DNA of 64,000 bases from assembly GCA_964020155.1 (NCBI GenBank), contig OZ026549.1, forward strand, positions 4,311,719 through 4,375,718, written 5' to 3'. Made by a program: the position numbers and the translations under genes. Positions 41,401-64,000 of this stretch are shown here, one piece after another; positions within the stretch are counted from its first letter, which is position 1, and every line of letters starts with the position of its first letter. Source of the stretch: Chondrilla cf. caribensis (lineage: Eukaryota > Porifera > Demospongiae > Chondrillida > Chondrillidae). The notes beneath the pieces are model-generated. The model was given only the letters and a program-made list of their open reading frames with translations, was not told the origin of the DNA and searched no databases.

Positions 41401-44400
41401 CCGCGAAAATTTTATCCGCGAATTAGGCGTTCTCGCTGTTCTGTCGCGTGACTCTGGCCAGCATCCGTGAAAATTTTATCCGTGAATTTTCATTTTTGGA
41501 GCCATCTGCGAAAATTTCCCGCTATACGGTATGTCAAATGAAAGCGAATAAAAATATGTATGGTGTAAATCTGATTGGCGCGTCATTTGTTAATAATAGT
41601 GTATCGTGATATTATCATGATAAAAAGTTGCAAACCTACTAATATCGTGATACACATTTTCTTATATCATGGCAACACTAGTACATACGTACATGAGCAC
41701 TCTGCACACAAGTACTATATACGTACATATACATATATACATACAGGTCTTCATCATGAAAATGTGGTGGGTTGGGTGAATTCAATGTTCAAGAAGGGGT
41801 TAATATTACATTCAATCAAAATAGTAATAGTAATGTATTATGATCAATAAAATTTTGTGAGGCACCTATTGTCCCCCTAAATTAAGCCCTGGTGTATGTA
41901 CGTACATACGAACAGACATACAAATGTACATATTTACACATACACATACTATGTACATACGTATACATACGTACTTCACTACATGCACCTACACACGTAC
42001 CTCTTCACTAATACAGCTACCAATGGTGGCTGATGCTGAACCATGTCGTCTATGTCGGCACATCAGAGCATTCTGAGTGCCTTGAGCTGGAGAAGGTGTC
42101 CTGCCCACTGGCACAGTTGCAGTAGGAAGATTCGCTGATGTGGCAGTAGTGGGGGTGGAAGTGGGGAGCACTCTCGGCTTCATGGTTGCCTTCAGAGGTC
42201 CTCGTTGCAGTTGTGAACTAAACTGAGAACTGCTGAGGGTACCATTGCCGCTATCTTGTGACACAACGGACATAAGAACCTACATACATTATACAATGTA
42301 CGTACGTATGTACTTGATATACGTACGTATGTACGTACCAGTAAATACACATGTACATACTAGTACATATATATAATTAAGAATATTAACACACATACAA
42401 AACTTACATTTCTGTTCTGATTTAATGACATGTAGCTGCTGTGTGCTGAGTTCTTCAAAAATGGATGACTTGCGATCTCGTCTAACCTGAGTCTACACTT
42501 TGGATCCTGCAGAATTGCAGCATTATTGTCCAGTAGATACGCACATACATATGTACGTACACATATGTATGCACATACGTACATTATATATCACTACAAA
42601 CTATTATACGTACATACATATGTATGTAGATTGAGTCTACTACGTATTACTACAAACGTATGCACATACATATGTTTGTGTCCACCGTACATGAAGACAA
42701 GAAATCTTACAGGATTTATAGTGGATCCAATTCACACACACCTTTTGCAGTAGTCTAGATATCAAGTCTTGAGCCTCGAGAGAAATATGCTTCGGCATCT
42801 CATACTCTCCTTTGACAACTCTATTCAGTGTGCCTTTTACACCATCTCCGTCTTTCTACATATGTACATACATATATATACACATGTACGTACATATATG
42901 ACAGGGTATCACTGACTGATAACACCATAAATGAACCATGAAATACACACCATAATACTAAATATGTACTTTAGAAATTGCTACATAAATACATTTGTAA
43001 CCTACATACTTGTATGTACATGCCTTGTGATTGTGGTATGTACATATGTAGCTACGTATGTAGACCGTAGTGTGCGTAATTACTCACATCAAATGGAGGA
43101 CGTCCAGTGAATAGTGTGTAGAGCATACATCCTAAGGACCACACATCTGATTCCAACCCATGAGGACCTCGACTAGCCACTTCACTGAGTTGTAAACCGA
43201 GATAAGAACATACGTACGTATGTATACTGTGGGTACGTACATACATGGACTGACAATGCTCACATAAAGCACATGTGTACACCATTGCACTAACCACAAC
43301 AATAAAAATACTAATGTTAAATTAATACGTATGTACGTATGTATACTTATAAATACCTAATACGTATGTAATGATACACATGTACGTACATGTTACAAAG
43401 ATTAGATACATACATGCACATACGTACGTTTGTGCTTACTCACAAATGCAAAATTCACATATTCATGCACATAACAGCATATATCCAAACAGTACACTGT
43501 AATGTACTCACGGCGCTATAAAGTTTGGTGTTCCACACATGGTGTAGTGTTTCTCTTCAGGAACATGAAGTTTGGTAGCCAATCCAAAATCTGAAATTTT
43601 CTGTAACATGTGATCATACACATACTTACATTACACACACACGCACAACTACGTATGACAAACATCTGCTCATCTGTGTTTACACACATGGGTATGAATG
43701 AACTATAAAAACATGCTAACATACGTACATACTAAAATTGTGATTCTGTTATGTATTATTATTATTATTACTTGTACACTATACCAAACATGTAAGTATG
43801 TATACTGTTATGTCGGAGATGTTCACACATGTTACATATACATACACAATACGTGTGTGCATCTATGTATATAGAAAAGCACATACAATGTGATGTTCTT
43901 TGCTCTGTGAAGTGCAATCCTAAATATATGATATGTACGTAGGTATGTGCATACCTGTGAATTTTGCACATGCATGTACGTACATACAGTGTGTACACAG
44001 AGAACAGGGCACTCACTGCATCAAGTGTGTCTGTGAGTAGCACATTGGCCAGTGACAGATCTCTGTGGACAATATTGTGAGAGTGGAGGTACAGCACTCC
44101 TTGTACCACTTGCTTGAAGATGTGACATACTGTAGAGTGGAAGCAAGCAATGTTGTTAGGGTGAAAAACTACCAGTATACATATGTATGTACATAGACTG
44201 TTGGATATTCATATACGTACGTATGTAGGAGGGTCATACTTACATGTTCACTCAAACACACACACTCACACTTCTATACATACCTATGTAGGTATTTACA
44301 TACCTTCATTTTCTTTCAACCTCCTCCCAGATGTCTTCAAATATCTGTAGACCTCGCCATTTGTACACAGTTCCAATATGAAGTAGATGTACGTGTCATC

Positions 44401-45662
44401 TTCAAAGTAATTGTACATCTGTAGGACATCAAGAGACAGACATATGCAGCATATGCACCTGTATCTTGGTGTAGGAGTACATACGTACATGGATCAAAGG
44501 AAAAACTGTGCATACATAAAGCAATGTAGCACAAGTCACCACACAAGTTTCATTGTTTGGTCCAATTGCGTGAGAACAAGCCAGAAAATTAGTAAACACA
44601 TATCTATTGCATATAATGTTGTATTCAACTATGTGCATATTTGCAGCATAAATTGTCTATCATTCACAACACCAGAATACAACTAGTACATGTAGTACAT
44701 GTGAATTAGGTGTAAAGTAACTGAATGAAATGAATCATCTCAAACGTTATAATTCATTGAATCAGAAATTCAGCTGAATTAGGGTTCTCCATAGCAGAGT
44801 GGCTGTCAAATGTTGTTTGGTATAACCTGTTGTATGTACGTATAATAATGGATTGGAGCTACATAAGTAAGGTGTATATGCTAACAAGGGTAACATGAAT
44901 ACACACGTACATACACACTATAATTTGAGTATGCATATATATAGAGCTGTCAACTCAGAGGTACACTGTAAACTGTTGTCCAGAACACACACAGTAAATT
45001 ACAACCGTTCATATATCGAAATATGTATGCAAATTCTCAACACAGGGATACTAGCCCTAACACCTCCCCAGGGAACATTACTCCAGAGAGAAAGAAACCC
45101 ATGGCACAATATGTATCTCTGTTCAAATGTTCATACCATATGTATGTACTCAAATATGTACATATCAACCAGGATACCATGAATCATACATATAAACTGT
45201 CATAAATTCTTTATTCCTACATCCCTGATGGCCATCGTGTCATCCCACTCACTTCTAGTATCGACGGATGCTTCAACCTGCTGTGGATTTCCACCTCATT
45301 ACGAACCCTCTGAACCATACCGGACTCCTGTACCTTCTTCCTTTCAATCTGACGGGACGGAAGAAGAAACGATTGAAATGGAGAAAATAGGGGACCGCGC
45401 AAATGGATTCTTTCGGGGAGTCTCAAAGAGAAGTAATACGCGTTCAAACTGAAAACTAAGCTTCGCTTACCATTTTGATTGCTACTAACTGTCCGGTGGC
45501 TTTACATTTGGCTTTATATACACAGGCGAATCCACCTTTCCCAAGCAAAGTCGATACTTCGTAGTCCTACAGCAGTGACGGGAAGACGTCGCGGATAAAT
45601 GTCGATATAAAAGTAACAAGTGTGTCACCTACTTCGATTTTGTCTCCAAAACTAGATGACAT
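37916..45662 (-). CDS. PLK4: PLK4, polo-like kinase 4 (centriole duplication)
   Basis: About 19 exons. Start [10 protein letters not shown] (45633-45662). The kinase domain follows: glycine loop [13 protein letters not shown] and VAIKM (45469-45566), [32 protein letters not shown], the catalytic loop [11 protein letters not shown] (about 44015-44130), [11 protein letters not shown]...[10 protein letters not shown] (about 43511-43603) and [24 protein letters not shown] (about 43088-43185). Next comes a Ser-rich linker (40668-42278). The cryptic polo-box region matches [13 protein letters not shown]...[33 protein letters not shown] and [13 protein letters not shown]. The third polo box is [22 protein letters not shown] (about 38163-38270), with the tail [11 protein letters not shown] to the stop at 37916. 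Catalytic residues are intact, and domain order and length match animal PLK4, the trigger kinase for centriole duplication. It is divergent from HSPA4, sharing a promoter. Confidence 0.95.
38086..38163. repeat. (CA)n tract forming the PLK4 donor context
   Basis: On the sense strand the exon ends GGGAGAG and is followed immediately by GTGTGTGTGT. The repeat supplies the donor. A second PLK4 exon behaves the same way at 38378-38438 (CAG followed by GTGTGTGT). Confidence 0.9.
41162..41680. mobile_element. hAT-like non-autonomous element with 8-bp target duplication
   Basis: Ends TAGTGTTGCCACGAT and ATCATGGCAACACTA are inverted repeats. Both flanks are GTACATAC (41154-41161 and 41681-41688), an 8-bp duplication typical of hAT transposition. 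Internal CACGATA motifs recur on both strands. A second MITE is nested at 41338-41531. It lies in a PLK4 intron. The flanking motif is common in this DNA, so the duplication alone is weaker evidence than usual. Confidence 0.8.
41338..41531. mobile_element. TACCGTATAGCGGGAAA-family MITE nested in hAT-like element
   Basis: TACCGTATAGCGGGAAAT and its complement ATTTCCCGCTATACGGTA (one or no mismatch) bound 194 bp. Internal (T)CCGCGAA / TTCGCGGA pairs fold on themselves. This is the best-preserved member of the family in the window. Confidence 0.85.
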
Positions 45663-56141
<10,479 letters not shown>

Positions 56142-57207
56142 GAGATTGAGCTGTACCCCTAATATATTGCTATAAGGCTATTTAATTCATGGCATCACCC
56201 CCACACTCAATTGGTAGTAACATTTATGCATCATTGTTATTACGTGTACACAATAGGTGTATATTGTGAGGTAGTATTGGCTGTAATATGTTGTTCTGTC
56301 CCTACTGTAAGGTTGTCATAATACCCAAATGTTAGTACTAAAATGCATGTAAAATGTTAAAATTAATGGTATTGCTTATTTAATGGTGGAATGTACACTG
56401 TATTATTTCATATGTCTATTGTACGCAAATCGTAATACGTACATGTATCGTATGTGATAAAAGCATGCATAAGTGTGCATGTGTGCATGTCAAACTGCAG
56501 TATAGCTATTGATCAGATAATCTGTGCATAACTATAGTAACTTCAAATTCTAAATAATATTGTTATTGCCATTTGTATGCATAGTGCTAATGACTTCATA
56601 AAATCCCACCTTATAAGTATTTCACTAACATAGTATCAAATTAGACCGAGAAAATCACACTTGGCTTATGAAGTATGTGTTATAATCACAATTTGTATCT
56701 CTTTAAAATTAATTGGTATGAATTGAATAGTGAGTATAACATAACCATACATGTATGTAGCTATAGAACATGGTTTTGCTATACGTTGTACTGTACTATT
56801 CGTGAACATTATAGTACTTATAAGCGCATGGTACTATAAATGTACATACATTGTGTGCATGTGTGCATGTTTTGCATCACGTGTGTTGCATGCGTGTGTA
56901 TGTACATGTGTGCATGCATGTCTCTCTGTGTGTGTATTTCATGCACACATACATGGATTCATTATTATTGTGATATACATAGAAAAAATTAATTATTCAC
57001 AACAATAATATGTACACATTAATAATAAAGTTTATACTCATATTAAACATATATTACATCTGTGTATGCAATGCAACATAAAAAAAACAATTCAAAATGT
57101 TAAAATTAACAGACAATAATTTCTCTGCAATTACGTACATAAGAATATCATGTGCAAAAGTACCAAATAATTCAACATTATAAATCCCTATTCAGATCAT
57201 AATACGA
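56142..57207. other. Intergenic 3' region between convergent genes
   Basis: HSPA4 (+) and the cadherin (-) end facing each other. AT-rich, with no coding signal; AATAAT/AATAAAG runs near 57005-57030. No gene seen. Confidence 0.6.
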
Positions 57208-60200
57208 TTATACCTCTCTGACAGTCACAGAAGATGAAGAATGGAATTTCTCTGGCAGTGGGGGTGGATGTGTGTGAGCAGTTGAAGGGGGAGTTTTATG
57301 ATAAGACGAGTGATTACGGCTCTCAAGTGTCCCTGTACTGCTCATGTCATCATCAGAGAGGTTGAGATGGTCGAGGAGAGCCTGTAAGTGACTAAACTGC
57401 GGCTTGGTGAGGTTCTCGACAATGGAAGAGCTATCTTCTTCTGATTTGTTGTAGTTTATCCTGTACAGCGACTCCAGAGACTTGTTGCTGAGGGGAGTCT
57501 GGTTGCCCTCCTCCTTGTATGTACACAACTCATCAAAATTAGTCTCCTGTATGACCTTCCTGTCAGCAGCTTTTTTCAACTTCCAAATCGTTTCAATTTC
57601 TGGATCCACCTTTGGTTTTGGTTTCAGTATTGGTTTTGTCATTACCACAGGTTTTGGTGCTGTCTTTGGCAGTTCTCTTGCTACAGCTGTCTTGGGCGGT
57701 TCTCTTGCTACAGATGTCTTGGGCGGTTCTCTTGCTACAGCTGTCTTGGGCGGTTCTCTTGTTACAGTTGTCTTGGGCGGTTCTCTTGCTACAGCTGTCT
57801 TGGGCGGTTCTCTTGCTACAGCTGTCTTGGGCGGTTCTCTTGCTACAGCTGTCTTGGGCGGTTCTCTTGTTACAGTTGTCTTGGGTGGTTCTCTTGCTAC
57901 AGCTGTCTTTGGCAGTTCCTTGCCTCCTTGTGATCGGCTCTCTTGAATGGCAGTCAGCATGGATAGTACATTCATGGATGAGTTACCTGTAATGCTGGTG
58001 GACAGTTCCGAGGGACTTGTTGAGGGTTGGGAGATGAAAACTGGATCAGGTGTGGTTGATGTCTGCGTTCTACCACCAACTGTACTATGTTCATTCGAAT
58101 GTGGGAGTGGTGATGTAGTCCCAGTACGCATCCCCGGTTCTGTATTCGGTGCATTCGTGGTCATTTCTGTGGTAAGAGGTCTGGTCTGTTCACTGTGAAT
58201 GGAGTCCAAAGTTGGGCTGCGACTGCTGCTTGACGACCGCTCCAGCTCATTGTGGACGTCCCTTTCTCCTCCCCCTTCGTGGTCATACACTCTCACATTG
58301 CCACTCCCAGAGTTTGACCTGTGAAGTAATGAAATCTGATTCGGTTCAGGTCTCATGCTGATGAAATCCATCTCGCGCATTTCAAACACGCCCGAAGTGC
58401 TTTTTGTCAGTCCGTTGAGTCTGCACTTGGTGACAATGATGATCCCGACACACAGTACGATTGCTATGACTAGGACAGCCACTAAAGCGATGACGATGAT
58501 GATGAACAAGGGTAGGGGTGTGGATGATGGCGGGACAATTGGACTACTTGGAGGTACCCAGCAGTCGTAGGACACAGAGGATGACAGAGGAGGGTAAATG
58601 GCATCAAAGTTTTCATCAACTTGACCCTCAGACATCGGGAGCTCCTTCCCGTCCAGTACGACCCCACGAATACATCCATTGAAGGGTTTTTCCACTTTTT
58701 GAGCTCCATCTCCAAGCCCAACTCCAGAGGCACCTCCTAGATAAATCCCGTTTTGGAAGCTATCGAGAGTTCTATCTGTCCCTGGTACAGTAGCTGTGGA
58801 TATGAATTGTCTGTTGACAGAGAGTTCTGCTGTCCTTCCCTCTCTGCGCAGCTCCACATCGTAGAAGGTCCCATCGTTCATGGGAACTGCTGTGATTCTG
58901 GCCACTGCCTCAGCAAGTCCCAAGTTGAATCTGAGTTGAAGGTATCCGCTGTTCAGCTGCAACAGAATGGAGACGTAGAGGATTGTTATTGACTACAACA
59001 GCTACAAAGGTAATTAACAACAAAAACAAACATGACAACAGCAATAGTAAAAAGACCATCAACAACTACAAAATGTGAATCAACAACAACAGTTAAAATG
59101 ATTGACAATGAAAACAGTAGCAGCAAACAAAGTCATGTTATCCAGATAGGTTGCCTTTCTTGGCAACTCAGGAAAACTCAGTTGAAAAAAACAAAGATAT
59201 ACTAAAGCTATAACTTTGTAAAACTTGTGATATACTGCAGTATAACTAGGAGCAGTATGCATGGTGCCACACTATAATACTAGCAATACATACAACATAC
59301 ATACATACGCGTACAATATGACAGGATGTATTACATACGTACATACATAAAATATGTACATACCTCGAGATAGGCATAATCCGTTGGTCCTACCATTGCA
59401 AGGAGTGTACCATTTGCATTGGAGGTGGAGAAACCCAGAGAAATAAGAGTGCTTTGAGTGGAGTACAGATTCCCTCCCGTTTGTCTCTTCACAGTCTGCC
59501 CTGTTGGTCCGGAGGTCAGGATGGTGTACGTGATGGAAGTGTCTCCAGGAAACGAGACTGAAGAAGATACTGGAAAAAAGGAAGGAGAACAGAAGCAAGC
59601 AAATGAGGACAGAGCAACCACACAAAGAACAAAACAGTGTGATCTGTGTGAACAGCCACCTGTCTAAAGTGGTCATACATCAGCCATGTTTTTATATACA
59701 TTTCACTTTTGATAATACAGCCACCTGTCTAATCCAACCAAGGAAAAAAGAGGTCTCATAGGTGACCATGTTAGACAGGTTCCATTCTACTATCGGTGAT
59801 ACATCATACACAATTAGAATTGTAGTATTTACTGACCTTTCTCACAGTTTTTCCCTGTGAATGAGGACCCACACAAACAGGTATACCCAATCCCATTGGG
59901 CACACACTCTGCTTCATTCTGACAGGGCTCGGAGGAGCAGGACCCATCATCCAGTTCCAAAGAGGAGGAAAAATCCACCTTTTCAATCGGGTTAGAGAAG
60001 TCAACACCCTTGCCCCCGACAATGAAATTCCTCATGAATCCCTGGAAGGTGAACGTGTAGCTCTCTCCATAGGTGTAGTTGAAGGAGGTCGGGTGGTAAC
60101 CCAAGAGGAGTGGTCCAGTTACATCCAAAGACCTGTACACACAGCAACATAACAACGCTATGATGTCACTATAACTTTTGGCCAATACAGACATCATGTG

Positions 60201-60558
60201 ACTTACACATGACTTCCAGGCAGCTCTTTCACAGACTGGCTGCAGATGAGTGGCTCCAGTGGACCTCGAACCCGACCCAGAGGTCCGTAGCTAACTCCAG
60301 TGTTGGTACAGTCATCCACAGTCAACCACATGTGCTGAATAGAGGAAATTATATGTACATCCTCAAGTACTCAACAGGTACACATACAAACACATGCATG
60401 CACATACACACATGTGCACACACACACACACACACATGCATGTACACACACAGGCACACACACAGGCAAACATACACACATGCACACATACACACACGTG
60501 CGTGCGTACACACACCCACACATGCATGCATGCACACACGCATGCACACAAGTGCGTG

Positions 60559-60614
<56 letters not shown>

Positions 60615-63600
60615 GTTAGGTTGAATCCAGCCACAACGGAATGCCATTCACCATCAGCCAGGTCCCTCTCACTGAACTCTACGTCAGTTCTCTCCCCGCC
60701 TCTTGACAAACTGTACTTCAATCTTCCCTGAATCATCTCCAGCACAACAAAATCAGAAAATTCATCATCAAATCTTCCATTTAAGAAGAGCAATCCGTAT
60801 GGTGATTGTGACAGTGCGGCGAACTCAAGATAAATGGAGCTGTTCAGAGGTGTGTGGATGGAGGGGAAGACAGCATAGCCTCGGGCGTAAAAACGTCCAA
60901 GTGACACCTCACACCTGGAGCCAAAGTATCCCGGTGAGCAGTTGCAAGCCAAACCCGGATGCTGTCTAACACACTCCCCACCATGGAGACAGGGGTCGTG
61001 AGAGCAGAAATCAACACAGGATGCATTACCCTGGCTGTCACGAACACAGTCCTCGTCATTAGAACATCTGACTGCTTCACAGGAGTCAGTAGTGACTGGA
61101 CCACCGTACACGTACACCTCACAGTTCTGTCCACTATATCCCTCGGGACAGACACATGTGTATTCACTACCTACACCGTTATTACAGGTACCTCCATACT
61201 GGCAGGGATTAGTTGAGCAGCCTGTAGACCTGCCATTCGGCTCTTCATACTGACACTGGATTCCTGTGTATCCTGGGATACAGGTACATGTTGTACCAGC
61301 GTGACTGGTGGTACAAGTGATAGCATTTTGACAGCCAAAGAAATTACAGGCGAAACGATCTGGGCTTCTTATTTGACATTTGGGGCCAGTGAATTTGGAT
61401 CCACACACACACACCAGTCCGTCCACTGTCAACTCGCATGAGCCGTTGTTCAAGCAGCCAAAGCTGGAACAAGCTGTCTGATTGATAGAACAGATGCCAT
61501 CTTTGAGGTAACTTCCTGTTGGGCAGGCACAGGAAGCTCGTTTATCTTCAGGGTTGTTGACACACTTCATCGGAGGAATACAAGGGGATTGAGCACAGTA
61601 GTCCACCACTCCCACATCGCAGTTCCTGCCGGTGGTCCCAGGTAAACACTTGCACTTGTAGTCCCATTCGGGGGCTGGAGACACGATGGTGTATTCCGGG
61701 GAATGGGACACTAGCTGGGGATGAATTCCGGACATTACGTTCTCGCAAATCCCGTTGGACCCACACGGTTCTCTAGCACAGAGATCGTACAATTCTGTCT
61801 TCACTTTGATCCCAGCTAGAGAGGCCCTGTTAACGTGCACAAGATGACGTAAGAGATTTTGTCCGATAAATGACCCCTTACCATCCTCAACAGAGAAAGA
61901 TACATCAGTAGTGTCTTCTTCACCGAGCACATCTTGGACACTGAGGACAAAGGGTTGTAGCATGGAGTCATCAATCCTGAAGATGCCTGTGGAAGTGAAC
62001 GATTCACGTTTGTCTTGCAGGAAGTCTTTGGCGGAGGTCTGTGACATCCTGACTGTGATGCTGTTGTATGTCATGTTGCGATTAATCTCGCTCACTGTGA
62101 TTGCTACAGTGCAGCGTGCCCATTTCCTGTTTTCGGTCACATTCACTGCAAAGCTGAATGTACCGATTGGTGGATTGTCTGGTGCACGAATGGACCCGTT
62201 GCTGCTGTGAAACAAGAAAGGTCCCATTTCACTGCTGGGATCATCCAGAAGTGAGTAAACGTGATTGTTGAGAATGTCAGGATCATTTGCATTCACCTGT
62301 CCAACTACAACCGAAGGATAGTGTCCTGGGAGGAGGTATATGAAGATGTCAGCATGGGCTGGTTTTGGGTCATTATCGTTTACGTCCCCAATCACAACTG
62401 TAACTGTGGTGGTACCAGTTTGCGGTGGAGTTCCTCCATCATCGGCAGTGATGACCAGACGATACTTTTCCTTCTCTTCGCGATCAAATGTGACTTGGGT
62501 TTGCAAAAATCCATCTCTGTCAAGACTGAAGCGATTACTGTAAGCGGACACTTGAAGACGAAAGGTGATGTCATTCGGATCAGTAACTGAATCAGGGTCA
62601 GTTGCACTCAATATGCCCAGTAAAACAGGACTACCTACGTTCTCACTCACTGTGTATACTACATTGGGTGGATTGAAGACGGGGTCCTCGTCGTTGACAT
62701 CCCTAAGAGTCACAGTGACAGTAGCTGTGTCCCTGAGTTCACTGCCCTCGTTGAAGGCCAGCACACGGAACTGGTACTCTTCTTGCAGTTCGTAGTCAAG
62801 TGGAGCTTCCACCGTGATCACTCCGGTGTCGGGATCGATGACGAACTGGGGGAGTGCGTCCTCCTCAGCTATGGCATATATCACCCTAGCAGCAATGATG
62901 TCAATGTCACGATCATGTGCTTCGACCTGTTCTATCATTGAACCTACAGAAAAATCCTCTCTTACTATCTTCAAGTAGTTCTTTTGTTGGAAGATTGGTC
63001 GGTTGTCGTTTTCATCAAGAATTTCTATCAGAACAACAGCCGAGCCACTCATTGAGACCAGACCACCATCATGGGCAACTACAGTGAGATTGAAGGAACT
63101 TTGAGTCTCGAAATCCAGCTTACCATTCACTGTGATTCTGCCAGATTGACTATCCATTGCAAAAAGCACTGCATTGTCTCCAGATTCAAGCTCATAGAAG
63201 AGTTCAGCATTGCTTCCACTGTCTCCATCGTTTGCATGAACAGTCAGAAGCAGAGCATTTTGATCGATTGACTCACTCACACTGGTGTCGTAAACTGCCC
63301 TTTCGAACACGGGAGAATGGTCGTTGGTATCCAAGACGGTCACCACCACTTGAGTGGTAGAGGAAAGTGAAGGATCTCCTAAATCCCTAGCTTCTATATA
63401 CAGTGTATACGTGTCCACCTGCTCTCGGTCCAGCTTAGCTGTGGTGAGAATGAGGCCCGATTGAGCAGCTATAGAGAACGGGAGGTTGCTACTGTTCACG
63501 CCCAACGTGCTGCCGACATTGCCTGAAAGGATTTCGTACTGTAAAAGTCCCCCCAGTCCCGAGTCACTGTCACGAGCTGACACCCTCACCACGTTTGTTC

Positions 63601-64000
63601 CCGGATCTCTGTTCTCGTACACGCCGGCACTGAAGCTGACACTGGTAAATGACGGGTGCACGTCGTTACGATCCGTGATGTGGATGGTGACTGAGGCTAG
63701 TGTTTCGTGAACCCCATCGCTGGCAACCACCTGTACATCAAGTTGCTGTCCTGCTTCGTAATCTGGATTTTGTACCAGAAAGAGCTCTCCACTGGTGGAG
63801 TTTATGGTGAAGTTATCCCGGCTTGGACCAGATAGAAGAGAATAGGTTATACTGCCTACTACGTCCACATCTGTAGCATACACTGTTAGTAAAGATGTTG
63901 AAATGTCTGAGTTTTCCTCAACAGTAGCTGTGTATTGTGAAGAGTTGAAAACAGGCGGTTCATCGTTGACGTCCAGGACCGTGATGTAGAGTGAGACAGA
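57208..64000 (-). CDS. Cadherin with EGF and laminin-G domains, C-terminal part (partial at window edge)
   Basis: Exons are 60614 to beyond 64000, about 60207-60336, 59836-60132, 59364-59570 and 57208-58956. In order: five full cadherin repeats marked by DVNDEPP, DRNDVHP, DTNDHSP, DENDNRP, DVNDEDP and DVNDNDP; a degenerate membrane-proximal region like that of FAT/CELSR/N-type cadherins; about six EGF domains; laminin-G 1 (FARGYAVF-like start, [12 protein letters not shown]); an EGF ([12 protein letters not shown]); laminin-G 2; one transmembrane helix ([22 protein letters not shown]); and a tail of about 370 residues. The tail holds [13 protein letters not shown], like the p120-catenin-binding core of classic cadherins, a 27-bp in-frame repeat, and [16 protein letters not shown]...[11 protein letters not shown], loosely like the beta-catenin site. 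There is no seven-pass domain, so it is not CELSR. It is a cell-adhesion receptor, FAT-like or classical invertebrate type. Confidence 0.9.
57660..57915 (-). repeat. 27-bp in-frame tandem repeat in cadherin tail
   Basis: About nine to ten units encode REPPKTAVA, with variants TTVT and TSVA and edge units ELPKTAVA and ELPKTAPKP. Base-level identity between units is very high, so expansion is recent or homogenised. It keeps the reading frame in the cytoplasmic tail. Confidence 0.95.
60415..60613. repeat. (CA)n tract supplying the cadherin donor
   Basis: On the sense strand the large cadherin exon ends CAACCTAACG and is followed directly by GTGTGTGTGT of about 25 units, then interrupted TG repeats. 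Confidence 0.9.

Noticed and set aside
57208..64000. CELSR/Flamingo identity for the cadherin
   Set aside because: The EGF and laminin-G order is similar, but the protein has one transmembrane helix and no GAIN or seven-pass domain.

Overview
The window is nuclear DNA of an animal. Most genes are split by introns of 100 bp to about 2 kb, with conserved splice phases. It carries single-copy eukaryotic genes (PLK4, DTD1, an HSP110-type chaperone, MOSPD2, a GRXCR-type protein) and a large cadherin with EGF and laminin-G domains and a catenin-binding-like motif. Tight gene spacing, dense (CA)n/(TG)n tracts, many TACGTA-type palindromes and the cadherin architecture suggest an early-branching animal, most likely a sponge. 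That is inference; no species call is possible from sequence alone.

Layout. 1-9.2 kb: a TDRD3-like OB-fold gene (+) and a small membrane-protein gene (+) lie around a direct segmental duplication (copy A 3.1-4.9 kb, copy B 6.25-9.2 kb). It carries a 3' terminal exon of a plus-strand gene and the last two exons of MOSPD2. 7.4-15.7 kb: MOSPD2 (-), an ER tail-anchored CRAL-TRIO/MSP tether. 15.8-16.06 kb: a possible 44-residue plus-strand gene. 16.07-18.7 kb: DTD1 (-), D-aminoacyl-tRNA deacylase. 19.3-26.4 kb: an unrecognised PDZ protein (-). 27.5-31.9 kb: a glutaredoxin-like cysteine-rich protein (+), divergent from the PDZ gene. 33.7-37.55 kb: a decayed tandem array of ANKIB1-like ankyrin genes (-), with a 3' fragment of SRP54 (-) and two tRNA-derived SINEs inside it. 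37.9-45.7 kb: PLK4 (-). 46.05-56.1 kb: HSPA4/HSP110 (+), sharing a 390-bp divergent promoter with PLK4 that holds heat-shock-element and TATA matches. 57.2-64.0 kb: C-terminal part of a cadherin (-), open at the right edge.

The genes are unrelated housekeeping and adhesion genes, not a pathway cluster; neighbours often pair head-to-head over short shared promoters.

The most unusual signals are structural. (i) (TG)n tracts repeatedly sit directly against 5' splice sites in the sense orientation, and in six introns the tract itself supplies the GT donor. (ii) The TDRD3-like reading frame runs through a duplication breakpoint and ends on a captured intron plus terminal exon. (iii) Copy A lost the MSP-domain region between two TG tracts. 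(iv) Two ankyrin gene copies are broken in complementary ways. (v) A MITE is nested in a hAT-like element with an 8-bp target duplication. (vi) The cadherin tail carries a p120-catenin-type motif and a 27-bp in-frame repeat array.
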